Assembly (NCBI GenBank): GCA_964438735.1
Contig: CAYTLW010000101.1
Span: 1-28,096 of the forward strand
Direction of reading: 5' to 3'
From: CAYTLW01 sp964438735
GTDB taxonomy: Bacteria; Myxococcota_A; UBA9042
DNA: 28,096 nt
A model generated the notes under the pieces. That model was not told where the DNA came from and searched no databases. It saw only the letters and a program-made list of their open reading frames with translations. Of this stretch, positions 15,235 through 24,000 are shown piece after piece; positions within the stretch are counted from its first letter, which is position 1; each line of letters opens with the position of its first letter. A program made the position numbers and the translations under genes.

Positions 15235-15486
15235 CTACTTCTTGTCGCCCTTCTTGTCGCCCTTCTTCTCAGGCTTCTTTTCGGGCTTCTTCTCGGGCTT
15301 CTTTTCGTCCTTCTTACCACCGCAGCCGCCCTTGCCACCGCAACCGCCCTTGCCGCCGCAACCGCCCTTGGCGGCAACAGGCAGGTCAGAGCCAGTGCTG
15401 ACCGGGCTGGCCACTGCGGTCGACGCGCCCAGCGCCATGCCCACAAATGCAACTCCGATCGCCGTCGTGAGCTTCTTGATATCCAT
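15235..15486 (-). CDS. Exported Gly/Cys/Lys-repeat peptide (HvfA/bufferin-like)
   Basis: An 83-residue precursor. MDIKKLTTAIGVAFVGMALG plus ASTAVA forms a Sec signal cleaved before Ser27. Three GGCGGK units follow (Cys43, 49 and 55), then EKKP and KKGD repeats. Short secreted peptides with regularly spaced Cys in a Gly/Lys matrix occur as HvfA and bufferin precursors, where a DUF692 enzyme (HvfB/BufB/MbnB type) turns the Cys into copper-binding groups. No DUF692 or partner gene is in this window, so modification is unproven; a plain metal-binding peptide is equally possible. The ATG at 15484-15486 follows AAGGGG with good spacing. Its stop faces the preceding gene nine bases away. Confidence 0.75.
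   Translation of the reverse strand: MDIKKLTTAIGVAFVGMALGASTAVASPVSTGSDLPVAAKGGCGGKGGCGGKGGCGGKKDEKKPEKKPEKKPEKKGDKKGDKK
15240..15370 (-). repeat. 12-bp and 18-bp coding tandem repeats
   Basis: Within the Gly/Cys/Lys peptide gene, about three 18-base units (15316-15370) encode GGCGGK and several 12-base units (15240-15307) encode EKKP or KKGD. The unit sizes differ and stay in frame, suggesting slippage-driven length variation. Confidence 0.7.
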
Positions 15487-15616
15487 GCCGTTGTCCCCTT
15501 GATGCGGCGAATTCGACGATTTCGGATGGCGCCATGCCATTCATGCCGTCGAATGCCTCGACCGCCCCAGTGTCCGCCACCTCCGCTGGACCGGCAAGTG
15601 AGAACGGCGACAACCG

Positions 15617-15647
15617 TTTGAAATATATGCGTATTTGCGTTCGTTCC
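15617..15647 (-). promoter_or_regulatory. Candidate promoter of the Cys-repeat peptide gene
   Basis: In the 380-base interval 15487-15866 there is an unusually A+T-rich patch. On the minus strand it reads GGAAC (15643-15647), TATATT (15622-15627) and TCAAA (15617-15621). GGAAC and TCAAA are the -35 and -10 hallmarks of ECF sigma promoters, but their spacing is a few bases longer than standard. Otherwise TATATT could be a vegetative -10 with no good -35. The leader would be about 130 bases. No gene is supported in the rest of the interval. Confidence 0.3.
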
Positions 15648-15842
15648 GCGCCTGGCTGTAACGCTTGTCGGCAGCGGGCGTCAAATTGCCATGAAGTTCC
15701 TCAGCAGTTCCCTATGTTTTCCCCGCACCATGTTGCCGCTGACGCGGCGGCCCGCCATGCTCCTGACCTCCGGCTCTGCGCGGTTGGCAGCCACCCGACG
15801 GCCGCGCCCGGAGACGACGGCATGGGCGTCTGAGTGCGCGAA

Positions 15843-15859
15843 CCTCGCGGGTGGCGAGG
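15843..15859 (+). promoter_or_regulatory. Hairpin covering the ribosome site of the Tat-Rieske gene
   Basis: CCTCGC (15843-15848), loop GGGTG, GCGAGG (15854-15859). The 3' arm contains most of the GAGGGA ribosome site for the ATG at 15867, so the stem could hide it and limit translation. Confidence 0.35.
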
Positions 15860-15866
15860 GAATCCG

Positions 15867-16361
15867 ATGAATCGAACGACCCCCACCGCGGCGGAGGCGC
15901 TGTCTCGCCGGCGCTTCCTGAGCAAGTTGGGACACGGGGCCGGCTGCCTCTTCACAGCGAGGGTCCTCAACGGATGCGTCGTCGCCGAGGTCACGCCGCT
16001 GCAGGCCGGGATCTACCCGTTTACGGTCGCTGAGTTGGCAGAACTGGGCAAGGTCGGCGGCATCGCGGGACTCGATACGGGTCAGCGCATCATCCTGCTG
16101 ATCCGCAAGGACGACAGCACGGTCATCGCCTTCGACAACACCTGCCCCCACGCCGGGCTGCCCATGGAGCCGGGCCCCAGCACCTGGGATGGCAAGAAGC
16201 TGACCTGCCAGTACCACGATTCGACCTTCACGGAGACGGGCGCGTACGCCGGCGGCGCGCTGATCCCCTGGGCGGGCCCCGAGCGCGGGCTCACGGTCTA
16301 CCCTGTGCAATTCGATGCCGCATCCGGTTCGGGCACCGTGACGGTGGAGGGCGACCAATGA
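15867..16361 (+). CDS. Tat-exported Rieske [2Fe-2S] protein
   Basis: A 164-residue periplasmic Rieske protein. The twin-arginine signal is SRRRFLSKLGHGAGCLF (residues 13-29), the route for proteins that fold and gain clusters before export. Cluster ligands are Cys93-Pro-His95 and Cys114-Gln-Tyr-His117, separated by 18 residues, with the canonical CPHAGLPM loop. The ATG at 15867 follows GAGGGA by six bases; a GTG 33 bases upstream is less likely. The stop overlaps the start of a heme-binding outer-membrane protein gene. There is no cytochrome b gene, so this is not a bc1 complex; it is more likely a stand-alone periplasmic carrier. Confidence 0.93.
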   Translation: MNRTTPTAAEALSRRRFLSKLGHGAGCLFTARVLNGCVVAEVTPLQAGIYPFTVAELAELGKVGGIAGLDTGQRIILLIRKDDSTVIAFDNTCPHAGLPMEPGPSTWDGKKLTCQYHDSTFTETGAYAGGALIPWAGPERGLTVYPVQFDAASGSGTVTVEGDQ

Positions 16362-17554
16362 GCCGCTTTTCGTCCGTCGCTGTTGTCGTCTCGTTGGTCA
16401 CCACCGCCCTGCTCTGCGCCGTGGATGCGGAAGCCGTACCGCGCATGGCGCTGACCGCTGGCTCCCCCTGCGCCACCTGCCATGTCTCGCCCCAGGGCGG
16501 CGGCGCCCGCAATGACATCGGCTGGGGCTCGGAGAACTGGGCCGGGTTGGTGGCCTGGGAGAAGTTGGGTCTGACCTCGCTGGAAGAGGCCGAGGAGCCT
16601 GGTTTCGTCGACGGACGCGTGCTGGTCGGCGTGGACATTCGCCTCCAGGCGGCGCGGCTGGGGGCGCCGACCAAGGACCCCGCCGGGAATCCGAAAGACG
16701 CACTCTTCGACGGTCGCGTGCCGGCCAAGGCGCCCGATTACCTGCTCATCCCGATGCAGTTGAATCCCTACCTGACGGTCCTGCCCACGGATTGGCTGGC
16801 CCTCTATGGCAGCTACAACCTGGCCTGGCACAAGCGGAACTACCCAGGATCGGTGGCCTTCGAAGCGTCCGCCATCGCCAAGATCAAGGCGATCCACTCC
16901 ACGCTTCGCGCGGGCATGATCCAGCCGTCCATCGGCATCCGATACGACGACCATACGATGCTGTTGCGGGCAGACGCCGCGAACCCGCGCACCCCCATCA
17001 TCCCGCCCAACTACGCCGAACCGGGCGCCGAGCTCATGTGGCAACCCAAGTCTTGGTTGCAGGTCACCGCCGGCGGCTTCATGAACAGCCAGCTGCAGGA
17101 CTCGGTCGCCAGCGTGAAGCAGGACAACCTGGCCTGGCTGGCGCGCGCGACCGTGCTGCCCCAGCTGATGGACTGGCGGGTCAACACCTGGCTGGGCATG
17201 TCCGCGTACGGTTCGGGCGACTTCATGATGTTCAACGCCTTCGCTGGCGCGGGCAAAGACAAGACCTTCGCGTTCATGCTCGAAGGGGCGGCCACGCGAC
17301 AGGCGGGCGATCGCGAGACCTTGAGCGTGATGGCGAAGCTCGACGCGCCCCTGGCCAGTTGGCTGACCCTGGAGAGCCGCATCGAGCACGCCACGAGCAC
17401 CCGACAAGGCAAGGAACGCCAGACCAGGCAACTGGTCGTGGGCGCCCGCTTCCTGCCCATCGGGTACCTGAAGTTGATTCCGGAGTATCGTCTGCTCCAC
17501 ACCGACGAATATGTGCTGGGGCAATACACGTTGCAGGCACACGCCTTCTTCTAG
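16358..17554 (+). CDS. Monoheme c-type outer-membrane beta-barrel protein
   Basis: A 398-residue exported protein. A signal peptide (ending AEA at about residue 26) is followed at once by one heme-c site, Cys38-Ala-Thr-Cys41-His42, in the context SPCATCHVSPQGGGARND. Residues about 75-398 are alternating strands rich in Tyr and Trp (LAWHKRNYPGSVAFEASAIA, PGAELMWQPKSWLQVTAGGF) and the protein ends in Phe-Phe, the usual C-terminal signature of barrels inserted by the BAM machinery. So a heme plug sits at the periplasmic mouth of a porin-like barrel. The start overlaps the Tat-Rieske stop (ATGA), which implies that electrons may pass between the two proteins. Confidence 0.85.
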   Translation: MSRFSSVAVVVSLVTTALLCAVDAEAVPRMALTAGSPCATCHVSPQGGGARNDIGWGSENWAGLVAWEKLGLTSLEEAEEPGFVDGRVLVGVDIRLQAARLGAPTKDPAGNPKDALFDGRVPAKAPDYLLIPMQLNPYLTVLPTDWLALYGSYNLAWHKRNYPGSVAFEASAIAKIKAIHSTLRAGMIQPSIGIRYDDHTMLLRADAANPRTPIIPPNYAEPGAELMWQPKSWLQVTAGGFMNSQLQDSVASVKQDNLAWLARATVLPQLMDWRVNTWLGMSAYGSGDFMMFNAFAGAGKDKTFAFMLEGAATRQAGDRETLSVMAKLDAPLASWLTLESRIEHATSTRQGKERQTRQLVVGARFLPIGYLKLIPEYRLLHTDEYVLGQYTLQAHAFF

Positions 17555-17563
17555 GAGGCAGCG

Positions 17564-17591
17564 GCCGATCGGGTTTGGGCGACCGATCGGC
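17564..17591. repeat. Perfect 9-bp inverted repeat after heme-barrel gene
   Basis: GCCGATCGG (17564-17572), ten-base loop, CCGATCGGC (17583-17591), starting nine bases after the stop. No T-tract follows, so it may be an mRNA-stabilising or Rho-assisted stop structure between the heme-barrel and YceI genes, or an operator for yceI. Confidence 0.5.
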
Positions 17592-17648
17592 ATCGAGACC
17601 AGCCGCCCTGACAGATTCGCGCGACCTGATGTCGCGCCAGGAGTCGAG

Positions 17649-18272
17649 ATGAAAACGCACCTTTTGTTCGCCGCAGCGGTCCTGCTCGTCGCCACCAGCG
17701 CCGCCCCTGCCCACGCCGGCAACGGCATTCAGAGTGGCCTCAAAGGCAAGCAGTCGCTCAAGTTCGAGCGCAACGCGCGCAACCAGTTCGAGTGGCTCAG
17801 CGAAGCCCCCGGCGAGAAGATCCGCGGCAGCGCCCCGGGTGTGACCGGCGCCGTGACCGTCGATCCCGCCGACCTGAGCAGCGCACGCGGCAAGCTAATG
17901 GTGCCGGTGGCCGAGATGAAGACCGGCAACGACACCCGCGATCGCCACCTGCGCAGCAAGACCTGGCTGGGCGCCAAGGCCCATCCGCATATCACGTTCG
18001 AGATCCAGCGGGTCACGGACATCAAAGCCAGCGGCGCGGCGGCGACGTTCACCGCCCACGGCAAGTTCACCTTGCACGGCGTGAGCAAGACGTTGAGCGC
18101 GCCCGTCAAGCTCAAGTGGAAGGACGCCGGCAAGGGCGCCAAGATCAAGGTGGAGATCAAATTCAAGGTCGCCCTGGCCGACTACAACATCGCCGGCAAG
18201 CGCGGCGTGGTGGGCGACAAGGTCGGCAAGGAGATCGACATCTGGGGCACGTTGTACGGCGGCAGCAAGTGA
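17649..18272 (+). CDS. YceI-like periplasmic lipid-binding protein
   Basis: A 207-residue exported protein with a Sec signal (MKTHLLFAAAVLLVATSAAP, cleavage after AHA) and a YceI domain. Family features are PADLSSARGKLMVPVAEMKT, DRHLRSKTWLGAKAHPHITF, GKFTLHGVSKTLSAPVKLKW and a final DIWGTLYG strand. YceI proteins are lipocalin-like barrels that hold polyisoprenoids or quinones. The ATG at 17649 follows AGGAG (17639-17643). It lies 94 bases after the heme-barrel gene with an inverted repeat in between, so it may be co-transcribed or separately controlled. A quinone-binding role would fit beside the redox proteins upstream. Confidence 0.92.
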   Translation: MKTHLLFAAAVLLVATSAAPAHAGNGIQSGLKGKQSLKFERNARNQFEWLSEAPGEKIRGSAPGVTGAVTVDPADLSSARGKLMVPVAEMKTGNDTRDRHLRSKTWLGAKAHPHITFEIQRVTDIKASGAAATFTAHGKFTLHGVSKTLSAPVKLKWKDAGKGAKIKVEIKFKVALADYNIAGKRGVVGDKVGKEIDIWGTLYGGSK

Positions 18273-18312
18273 TCCACGACCTCACAAAGAGCAATCGAAT
18301 CGGGGGAGATCA

Positions 18313-18588
18313 ATGAAAAAGTGGATCGCTGGAGCGTGCCTTCTCGGGGCCGTGGTCGTGCTGGGCTGGTGGCTCAAGGACGGCATGTTGATGGCCACCC
18401 GGACCAAGATTCCGGTCGAGGTCGTGGAGACCGATGACTTCGGCGACGAGGTCAAGACCACCAAGTGGGAAGAGGGCTTCCAGCTCGGCTTGATGGATGG
18501 CGCCGGGCCCGCCGCCGGCGGACTCGTTGGGCTGGCAGGGCTGCTGATCTTCCTCGAGATCCGCGCCCGCAAGCGCTCAGCCGCGTAG
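18313..18588 (+). CDS. Small two-helix membrane protein of unknown function
   Basis: A 91-residue protein with a hydrophobic helix at residues 4-22 (WIAGACLLGAVVVLGWWL) and a second at about 65-83 (AAGGLVGLAGLLIFLEI), joined by an acidic loop (EVVETDDFGDEVKTTKWEEG) and ended by RARKRSAA. Both ends probably face the cytoplasm, placing the acidic loop in the periplasm. GGGGGAG directly precedes the ATG. It lies 40 bases after yceI and is likely in the same transcript. No family is recognised. Confidence 0.75.
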   Translation: MKKWIAGACLLGAVVVLGWWLKDGMLMATRTKIPVEVVETDDFGDEVKTTKWEEGFQLGLMDGAGPAAGGLVGLAGLLIFLEIRARKRSAA

Positions 18589-18620
18589 CCACTCGCCAGC
18601 GGGACCGCGCCCGCGACCTG

Positions 18621-21065
18621 TCAGGGCTTGCTCTCGGCCAGGTGCAGCGCGGCCTGCTTGAACGCGGCCATCTTCGCCGCGTTGATACCCACCAGCCTGC
18701 GTTTGATGTTTCCGCTGCGGTCGACCAGGAAGGCCGTCGGCATACCCCGCACACCGAAGGCGCCCATGACGATGGCCTTGTCGTCGTAGCCCACGTCGTA
18801 GGTCACCTTCATCTCCTCGATGAAACGCTTGCTGTCGGCGGCGACCTTGTCCACGCCGATGGCCAGCACGTGGATTCCCTTCTTTTTGTGCTCGGTCCAG
18901 AAAGTCTGCAGGTCGGGCAGCTCCCGTCGACAGGGGCCGCACCACGAGGCGAAGAAGCTGACCATGGTCACCTTGCCCTGCAGCGATTTCTCCGTGAGCT
19001 TGCCGCCCTTGCCGTCGTCGACGCTGAAGGATGGCGCGACGCGCCCCGGCTGGCCGTGGCCGTCGTGGCGAATGGCATGGGTCTTGGGCGGGGCCGTGGC
19101 GGTGTCTGCGCAGCAACGGAAACCCGTCGTCGTATTGCGGTAGCCGAGGCCGAAGCGGCGCGTGCGCAACATGCATGTGGCCTTGGCGCCCCAACGGAAG
19201 TCGGTGCCCAGCAGCCAGCCCTCGTCTTCGCTCTGACCGGCCCATTCGGCGAGGTTGCCGCTCTGATCGAAGATGCCAGAGGCGGACCGGCATCGCTTCA
19301 TGGAGCCCGTGGCCCGCGCCCGACCCTTGCCGCCGGCGTCGTCGTTGCACCGACCGCCCTCGTGGAAGGGGCCGTAGGGGAACATGGTGCCTTCCACGGC
19401 GTCGTCGGTCAGGTCCCCATCTTTGTCGTTGTCCACCGCCGTGCCGCCGGTGCAGGCAGACAACCACTCCTTGGCGGTGCAGAGCCGCTTGCCGGCCTTC
19501 TTGCACGCGTCGCGCGCCTCGTACCAGCTCACTTCGGCGGGCATGGCGCCCGATACGCTCAAGGCACGCCCCTTGGCGTCCAGGCTGGCCTCGAAGGCGT
19601 CGATCCAGAAGCCGCCTTTGTCGTGCGTGACGCGCACCATGTCGTGCTGCGTCTGTGACTCCGTGGCGGCGGGGGCCGGGGCCGAGTCGGCCTTCGCGAT
19701 GGCGGCCGAGAGGTAGTAGTCGAAGACCTCGGTGGCCACCACGCCGGGCACGAGGTGGCCGTTGATGTAGGTGCGCGGCGTGCCGGCGATGCGCGCAAAG
19801 CGGCCCGCCCGGCTGTCCTCGGTGGTCTTGAGATGTCCCTGCTCGCCATCCATGCAGCGATCCCAGGCGGCCAGGTCGGCGACCCCGACCTCTTCGGCCC
19901 AGCGGCGCAGGTTGACACGGTTGATGCGCAGGCTGACGGCGTAGAGCTTGTCGTGCATGGGCCAGAACTTGCCCTGCAGGCCGGCGCAATTGGACGCCTT
20001 GGCGGCGATGCAGGCGCTGGGATGTTGGGTGCCCTTCATGACTTTGTTGCAGGTGTTGTCGAGCGGGAAATGTTTGAACACCCAGCGCACGTCGCTGGCG
20101 TATTTCTTGCGCAGTGACTTGATGTTGCGCGACAGGACGCGGCAGTAGCCGCACTCGAAGTCAGCGAATTGCACCACGGTCACCGGCGCGTCCTCGGGCC
20201 CGAGGATGAAGTCATGCTCGGTGACGGGCACCTCGAAGAAGGAGCGTCCCTTGCGCAGCACCACCTCGCTGTAGCGGAAGCCGCGCGGGTGGGTGATGAC
20301 GCCAGCTGGCGCCGTCTCGGCGGCGACCGTGCGGCGTGTTTCGGGTGGGGCCGCCTGTTCTGTGGCGTCGGCTGCGGGCGGTTCGGTTGCTTGTGCGTCG
20401 GCCGGCGGCTTCGTCGGCGCCGCCTCGGGCAGTCCCACCGCGGCCATCTGGGTTTTGGCCAGGGCGATGCGCTGTTCGGCCATGTCGCCGCGGACGAGGT
20501 GATAGGCCGGGACGGTGAGCAACATGGCGCCGATTCCAGCCGCCGCGCCTGTCACCCACACAGGTCCGCGAGTCGCCAGGGCCAGCGTATCGCCCAGCGG
20601 CGCCAGCCGGCGGAAGGCCAGAGCTGCGACGATGGTGACGGAGGCATTCACCCCGTAGAGGATCATGCAGAAGATGCACCACGCTCCGATGGAGAACGCC
20701 GAGATGGACGCCAGCCAGGCGCTGTGCAGGCAGGCCACCGCCCCGATGACGACCACCGCTGCGAGCAGGTCCCGCCCACGCTCTCCGCCGCGGCGGGCGA
20801 AGATCACCAGGGTCAGCAGGACCAGATAGGTGGCGGTGCCCCACAAGGCCAGCGGATGGCCGAACGCTGTCGACCAGTCGGACGTCTGCACGCGGTCGCA
20901 GTTGAGCGTCGCGCCCAGGTTGCACGAACTCTCGTAGGACGGGTCGAACTCCAGGTTGAGCTTGATGCGCACCAGCCACAGACTGATCCCGACGCCGATG
21001 GCCAGCAAGGTGACCAGGGCAGCGGCGGGGCCAGCGGCGAGGCGCTTGCCAGCCTCATCACTCAT
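18621..21065 (-). CDS. VKOR-DsbA-FGE-like-TlpA four-domain thiol redox membrane protein
   Basis: An 814-residue fusion. Residues 12-190 are a vitamin K epoxide reductase domain of about five helices, with Cys48/Cys56 in the loop and the quinone-side Cys130-Ile-Phe-Cys133; VKOR makes disulfides using quinone. After a Pro/Ala linker, residues 280-456 are a DsbA-like thioredoxin fold with Cys305-Gly-Tyr-Cys308 and cis-Pro GTP (428-430). Residues 475-655 are a SUMF1/FGE-sulfatase fold (SWYEARDACKKAGKRLCTAKEWLSA starts at 513; DQSGNLAEW; TTTGFRC); the catalytic Cys pair of true FGE is not evident. Residues 676-812 are a TlpA-like thioredoxin with Cys709-Gly-Pro-Cys712 and GMPT cis-Pro. VKOR-DsbA fusions are known; the full order appears unusual. 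The ATG at 21065 follows GGAGAGG and overlaps the kinase gene by eight bases. Confidence 0.9.
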   Translation of the reverse strand: MSDEAGKRLAAGPAAALVTLLAIGVGISLWLVRIKLNLEFDPSYESSCNLGATLNCDRVQTSDWSTAFGHPLALWGTATYLVLLTLVIFARRGGERGRDLLAAVVVIGAVACLHSAWLASISAFSIGAWCIFCMILYGVNASVTIVAALAFRRLAPLGDTLALATRGPVWVTGAAAGIGAMLLTVPAYHLVRGDMAEQRIALAKTQMAAVGLPEAAPTKPPADAQATEPPAADATEQAAPPETRRTVAAETAPAGVITHPRGFRYSEVVLRKGRSFFEVPVTEHDFILGPEDAPVTVVQFADFECGYCRVLSRNIKSLRKKYASDVRWVFKHFPLDNTCNKVMKGTQHPSACIAAKASNCAGLQGKFWPMHDKLYAVSLRINRVNLRRWAEEVGVADLAAWDRCMDGEQGHLKTTEDSRAGRFARIAGTPRTYINGHLVPGVVATEVFDYYLSAAIAKADSAPAPAATESQTQHDMVRVTHDKGGFWIDAFEASLDAKGRALSVSGAMPAEVSWYEARDACKKAGKRLCTAKEWLSACTGGTAVDNDKDGDLTDDAVEGTMFPYGPFHEGGRCNDDAGGKGRARATGSMKRCRSASGIFDQSGNLAEWAGQSEDEGWLLGTDFRWGAKATCMLRTRRFGLGYRNTTTGFRCCADTATAPPKTHAIRHDGHGQPGRVAPSFSVDDGKGGKLTEKSLQGKVTMVSFFASWCGPCRRELPDLQTFWTEHKKKGIHVLAIGVDKVAADSKRFIEEMKVTYDVGYDDKAIVMGAFGVRGMPTAFLVDRSGNIKRRLVGINAAKMAAFKQAALHLAESKP

Positions 21066-24000
21066 ATTGGTCCTCTCCAGCGGCGGATCGACGGGTGACG
21101 CGCCAGGCCGCGACCAGCAGCCGCAGATCCAGCGAAGGCATGTCCTCCAGGGCGGCGTCCAGCTCGGCATCCAGGACCGCCACGACCCGTTCGTCGGCGC
21201 GATCCAGGCGGCGGGCCAGCCCCTGGGCATCACCGGCAGCTCGCGCGGCGCGCGCCCCGGCCAGGTCCAATTGGGCGATGCAGACATGGATGGCCGCGGC
21301 CAGTTCCGGCGGATCGTCCGCCTGGGACCAGCCCATGGCCCGCTCGAAGGTGCGTGTGGCCTCGGAGCGATCGTCCGACGCGGCCTGAATCGCGCCATGC
21401 AGGGCCACGCTGCGGGCGATGAGCGCCCGATCGCCGAGCTCTCGTGCGGCTTCGGCGGCGGCTTCAGCCAGTTCTCCCGCGTCGCGTAGACGCCCCTGCA
21501 GCCAGCGCACGACGGCCAGCCGGCTGCGAGCCAGGGCGGCCGTGGCGTGATCGCCGACGCCCACCAGTCGTTCGATGGCCACGTTGAGTTCTTCGCGCGC
21601 ACGGTCGTGGTTGCCGCGCAGGGCGAAGAGCGGACCCAGGTGGGCCAGGACCAGGCCCTCGCCGTGCAGGCTGCTCACCTGCCGGAAGATCTCCAGGCCC
21701 CGCTGCAGGTGGGTGGCGGCGTCGTTGAGGCGACCACGGGCGGCGAGCGCACTGCCGATTCGGGCCTCGGTCTCCGCCTCGGCATGCCGGTCGCCTGCAC
21801 TTCGCAGGACGTCCTGCGCCTGTTCGAAGCGCTGGAATGCGGCTACGTCGTCGCCACAGGCCAGATCGATCTGTGCGAGTCGGCGCAACGCCAAACCTGC
21901 GTGGCGCAAGTCCCCCTCGGCCCGCAGCGTGTCGAGCGCCTGACTGACGAAGGCCCGCGCCTCATCGAGTCTGGACTGGTTGAGCGCCGCCCCGGCCAGT
22001 TGGTGCAGCGCCCTGCCCTGCAGCCGATCGTCGGCCAGGTCGCGGGCGACGACCAGCGCTTCCTCAGCGCATCGGCGAGCCTCTCCCGGGCTGCCCATGT
22101 GGCGCACCACCCGCGAGCGAGCCACACCAACCGCTGCTTCGAGCCGGCGATCGGCACTCTTCGCCTGGCCCGTCGCCGCCGCCTCGAGCGCCCGCGCCAG
22201 CAGGTCCCACGGCCCTCGACGCTCCAGGACCGGACACAGCGCCAGGGCCGCCCTGCGCGCCAGGTCGAGATGACGTGCGGTCAGCGGAGTGGCCGCCAGG
22301 CAACGTTCATGGGCGATCAACAGGTTTTCGGTCTCCAACGCCAGCCGACCGTAGGGCTCGCTGCCGCCATGACCGAGCGCTGCCACCGCCCAACCGCTGC
22401 ACGTATCGGCATAGTGGCCGGCGTGACGCAGATTGGCCCGCTCTCGGTCGGGGTCGGCAAGCTTCTCATTGGCGTAGGCGCCGATGCTGCGCAACAGCGC
22501 AAAACGCGGTGTGGCGAGGTCTGCGCCCCGGTCGACCACGTATAACAACGAGCGATCGCGCAGCGCCGTGACCACCGCCACGGGGTCGCGCCCCCTGGCG
22601 ACGACCTCGCCCACGATCTCCACCGCGGCCGGCAGGGAGAAGCCGCCCCGACAGACCGACAACGCCGCCAGCGAGCGACGTTCGTCGGTCTTGAGCAAGG
22701 TCCATGACCAGTCGATGGCTCCGCGCAGGGTCGCGCCCTGCCCTGGCGTCTTGCCACTGCGCGCCGCGCGCAGGACCTCGAAGCGATGACTGAGCCGCTG
22801 CAGCAGTTCGATGGGCTCCAGGTCGGCCAGGCGCGCTGCGGCCAGCTCCAGGGCCAGGGGCAAGCCGTCGAGCTGCCGCACGATCTCGACCACCGCCTTG
22901 GCGTCCTGCTCATCGGGCTGCCAGTCAGGGCGCACCAGCCGAGCCCGATCCAGGAACAGGGCCACCGCGTCGCCTTGGGCGCGGCCGCCGGCGGACGGCA
23001 CGTCCAGGGGAGGTACATCGACAAATCCGTCGCGCGCTTCCTTCAGCCGGGCCCGCGACGTCACCAGGACTGTCAACTCGGGGGCCATGCGCAGCCACAC
23101 CCGCAGCACCTCGACCGGGTGTTGGGCCATGCGGTCGAAGTTGTCGACGATGAGCAGAGAGCGACCGCGGCCAGCCAGCGCCCGGGCCAGCTGTCGCTCC
23201 GATCCCTCTCCGCCCTCACCGACCAACGGGATGGCGAGGGCGCCTGCCACGGCCAGGCAGAGCCCTTCGGCGGTCTCGTGTTCGGCCACGTCGCAGAGCC
23301 AGACGCCACCGCTCTCGCCCAGCTCATGGCTCAATCGATGGCCGAAATGCCGCGCCAGTCGGCTCTTGCCGATGCCGGCGGTGCCGACGATGGTGATCAG
23401 CCGATCACCAGACGAGAACAGGCGCTGCAAACGCCTCACCTCCGCGGCGCGACCGAAGAAGGAGCCCCGCTCCCGAGGCAGGTTCGTCCGCCGTGGATGA
23501 AGGCCCAGGCTCTCCTCGCGCAGTTCGAAGACCGCCTGGTCGCTGCCCCCCGCGTGGCGGGTCACCTGCGGGCTGCTCATTCGTTTGGACTCGACCGGCG
23601 CCTGCTGGCCCTGCCAGCGCTTTGCGCGCACCTCGGCGGTGGTCCAGATGGCGGCCGTATGCTGGCTCATCCAGTACGACAGCGCCGAACGCACATCGCC
23701 GCTGTTGCGGGAGCCCAACCAGGCCTGCAAGGCGTCGCCGAATTCGGCCGCGGTCTGGTAGCGATGACGGGGATCCTTGCGCAGCGCCCGCAACGCGATC
23801 TCGCCAAGCACGGCGTCGACTTCCGGATTGAGCACACTCGGCGGCAGCGGCTCCTCGCCGATGATCCGCTCCCGCGCCCGCGCCGTGCTGGCCTCGCGAT
23901 ACAGTCGACGGCGCGTGATGAGCTCGTAGAGCACGATGCCCAGGCAGAACACGTCCGCCCGCCGGTTGAAGGCTTCGCCCCGACACTGTTCGGGCGACAG

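Noticed and set aside
15386..15613. Small minus-strand frame upstream of the Cys-repeat peptide
   Set aside because: It overlaps the peptide gene in another frame, has no ribosome site and shows no protein-like features.
19101..19646. True formylglycine-generating (sulfatase-activating) enzyme
   Set aside because: The fold is present but the catalytic Cys pair of known FGEs is not clear and no sulfatase gene is nearby, so only an FGE-like fold is claimed.
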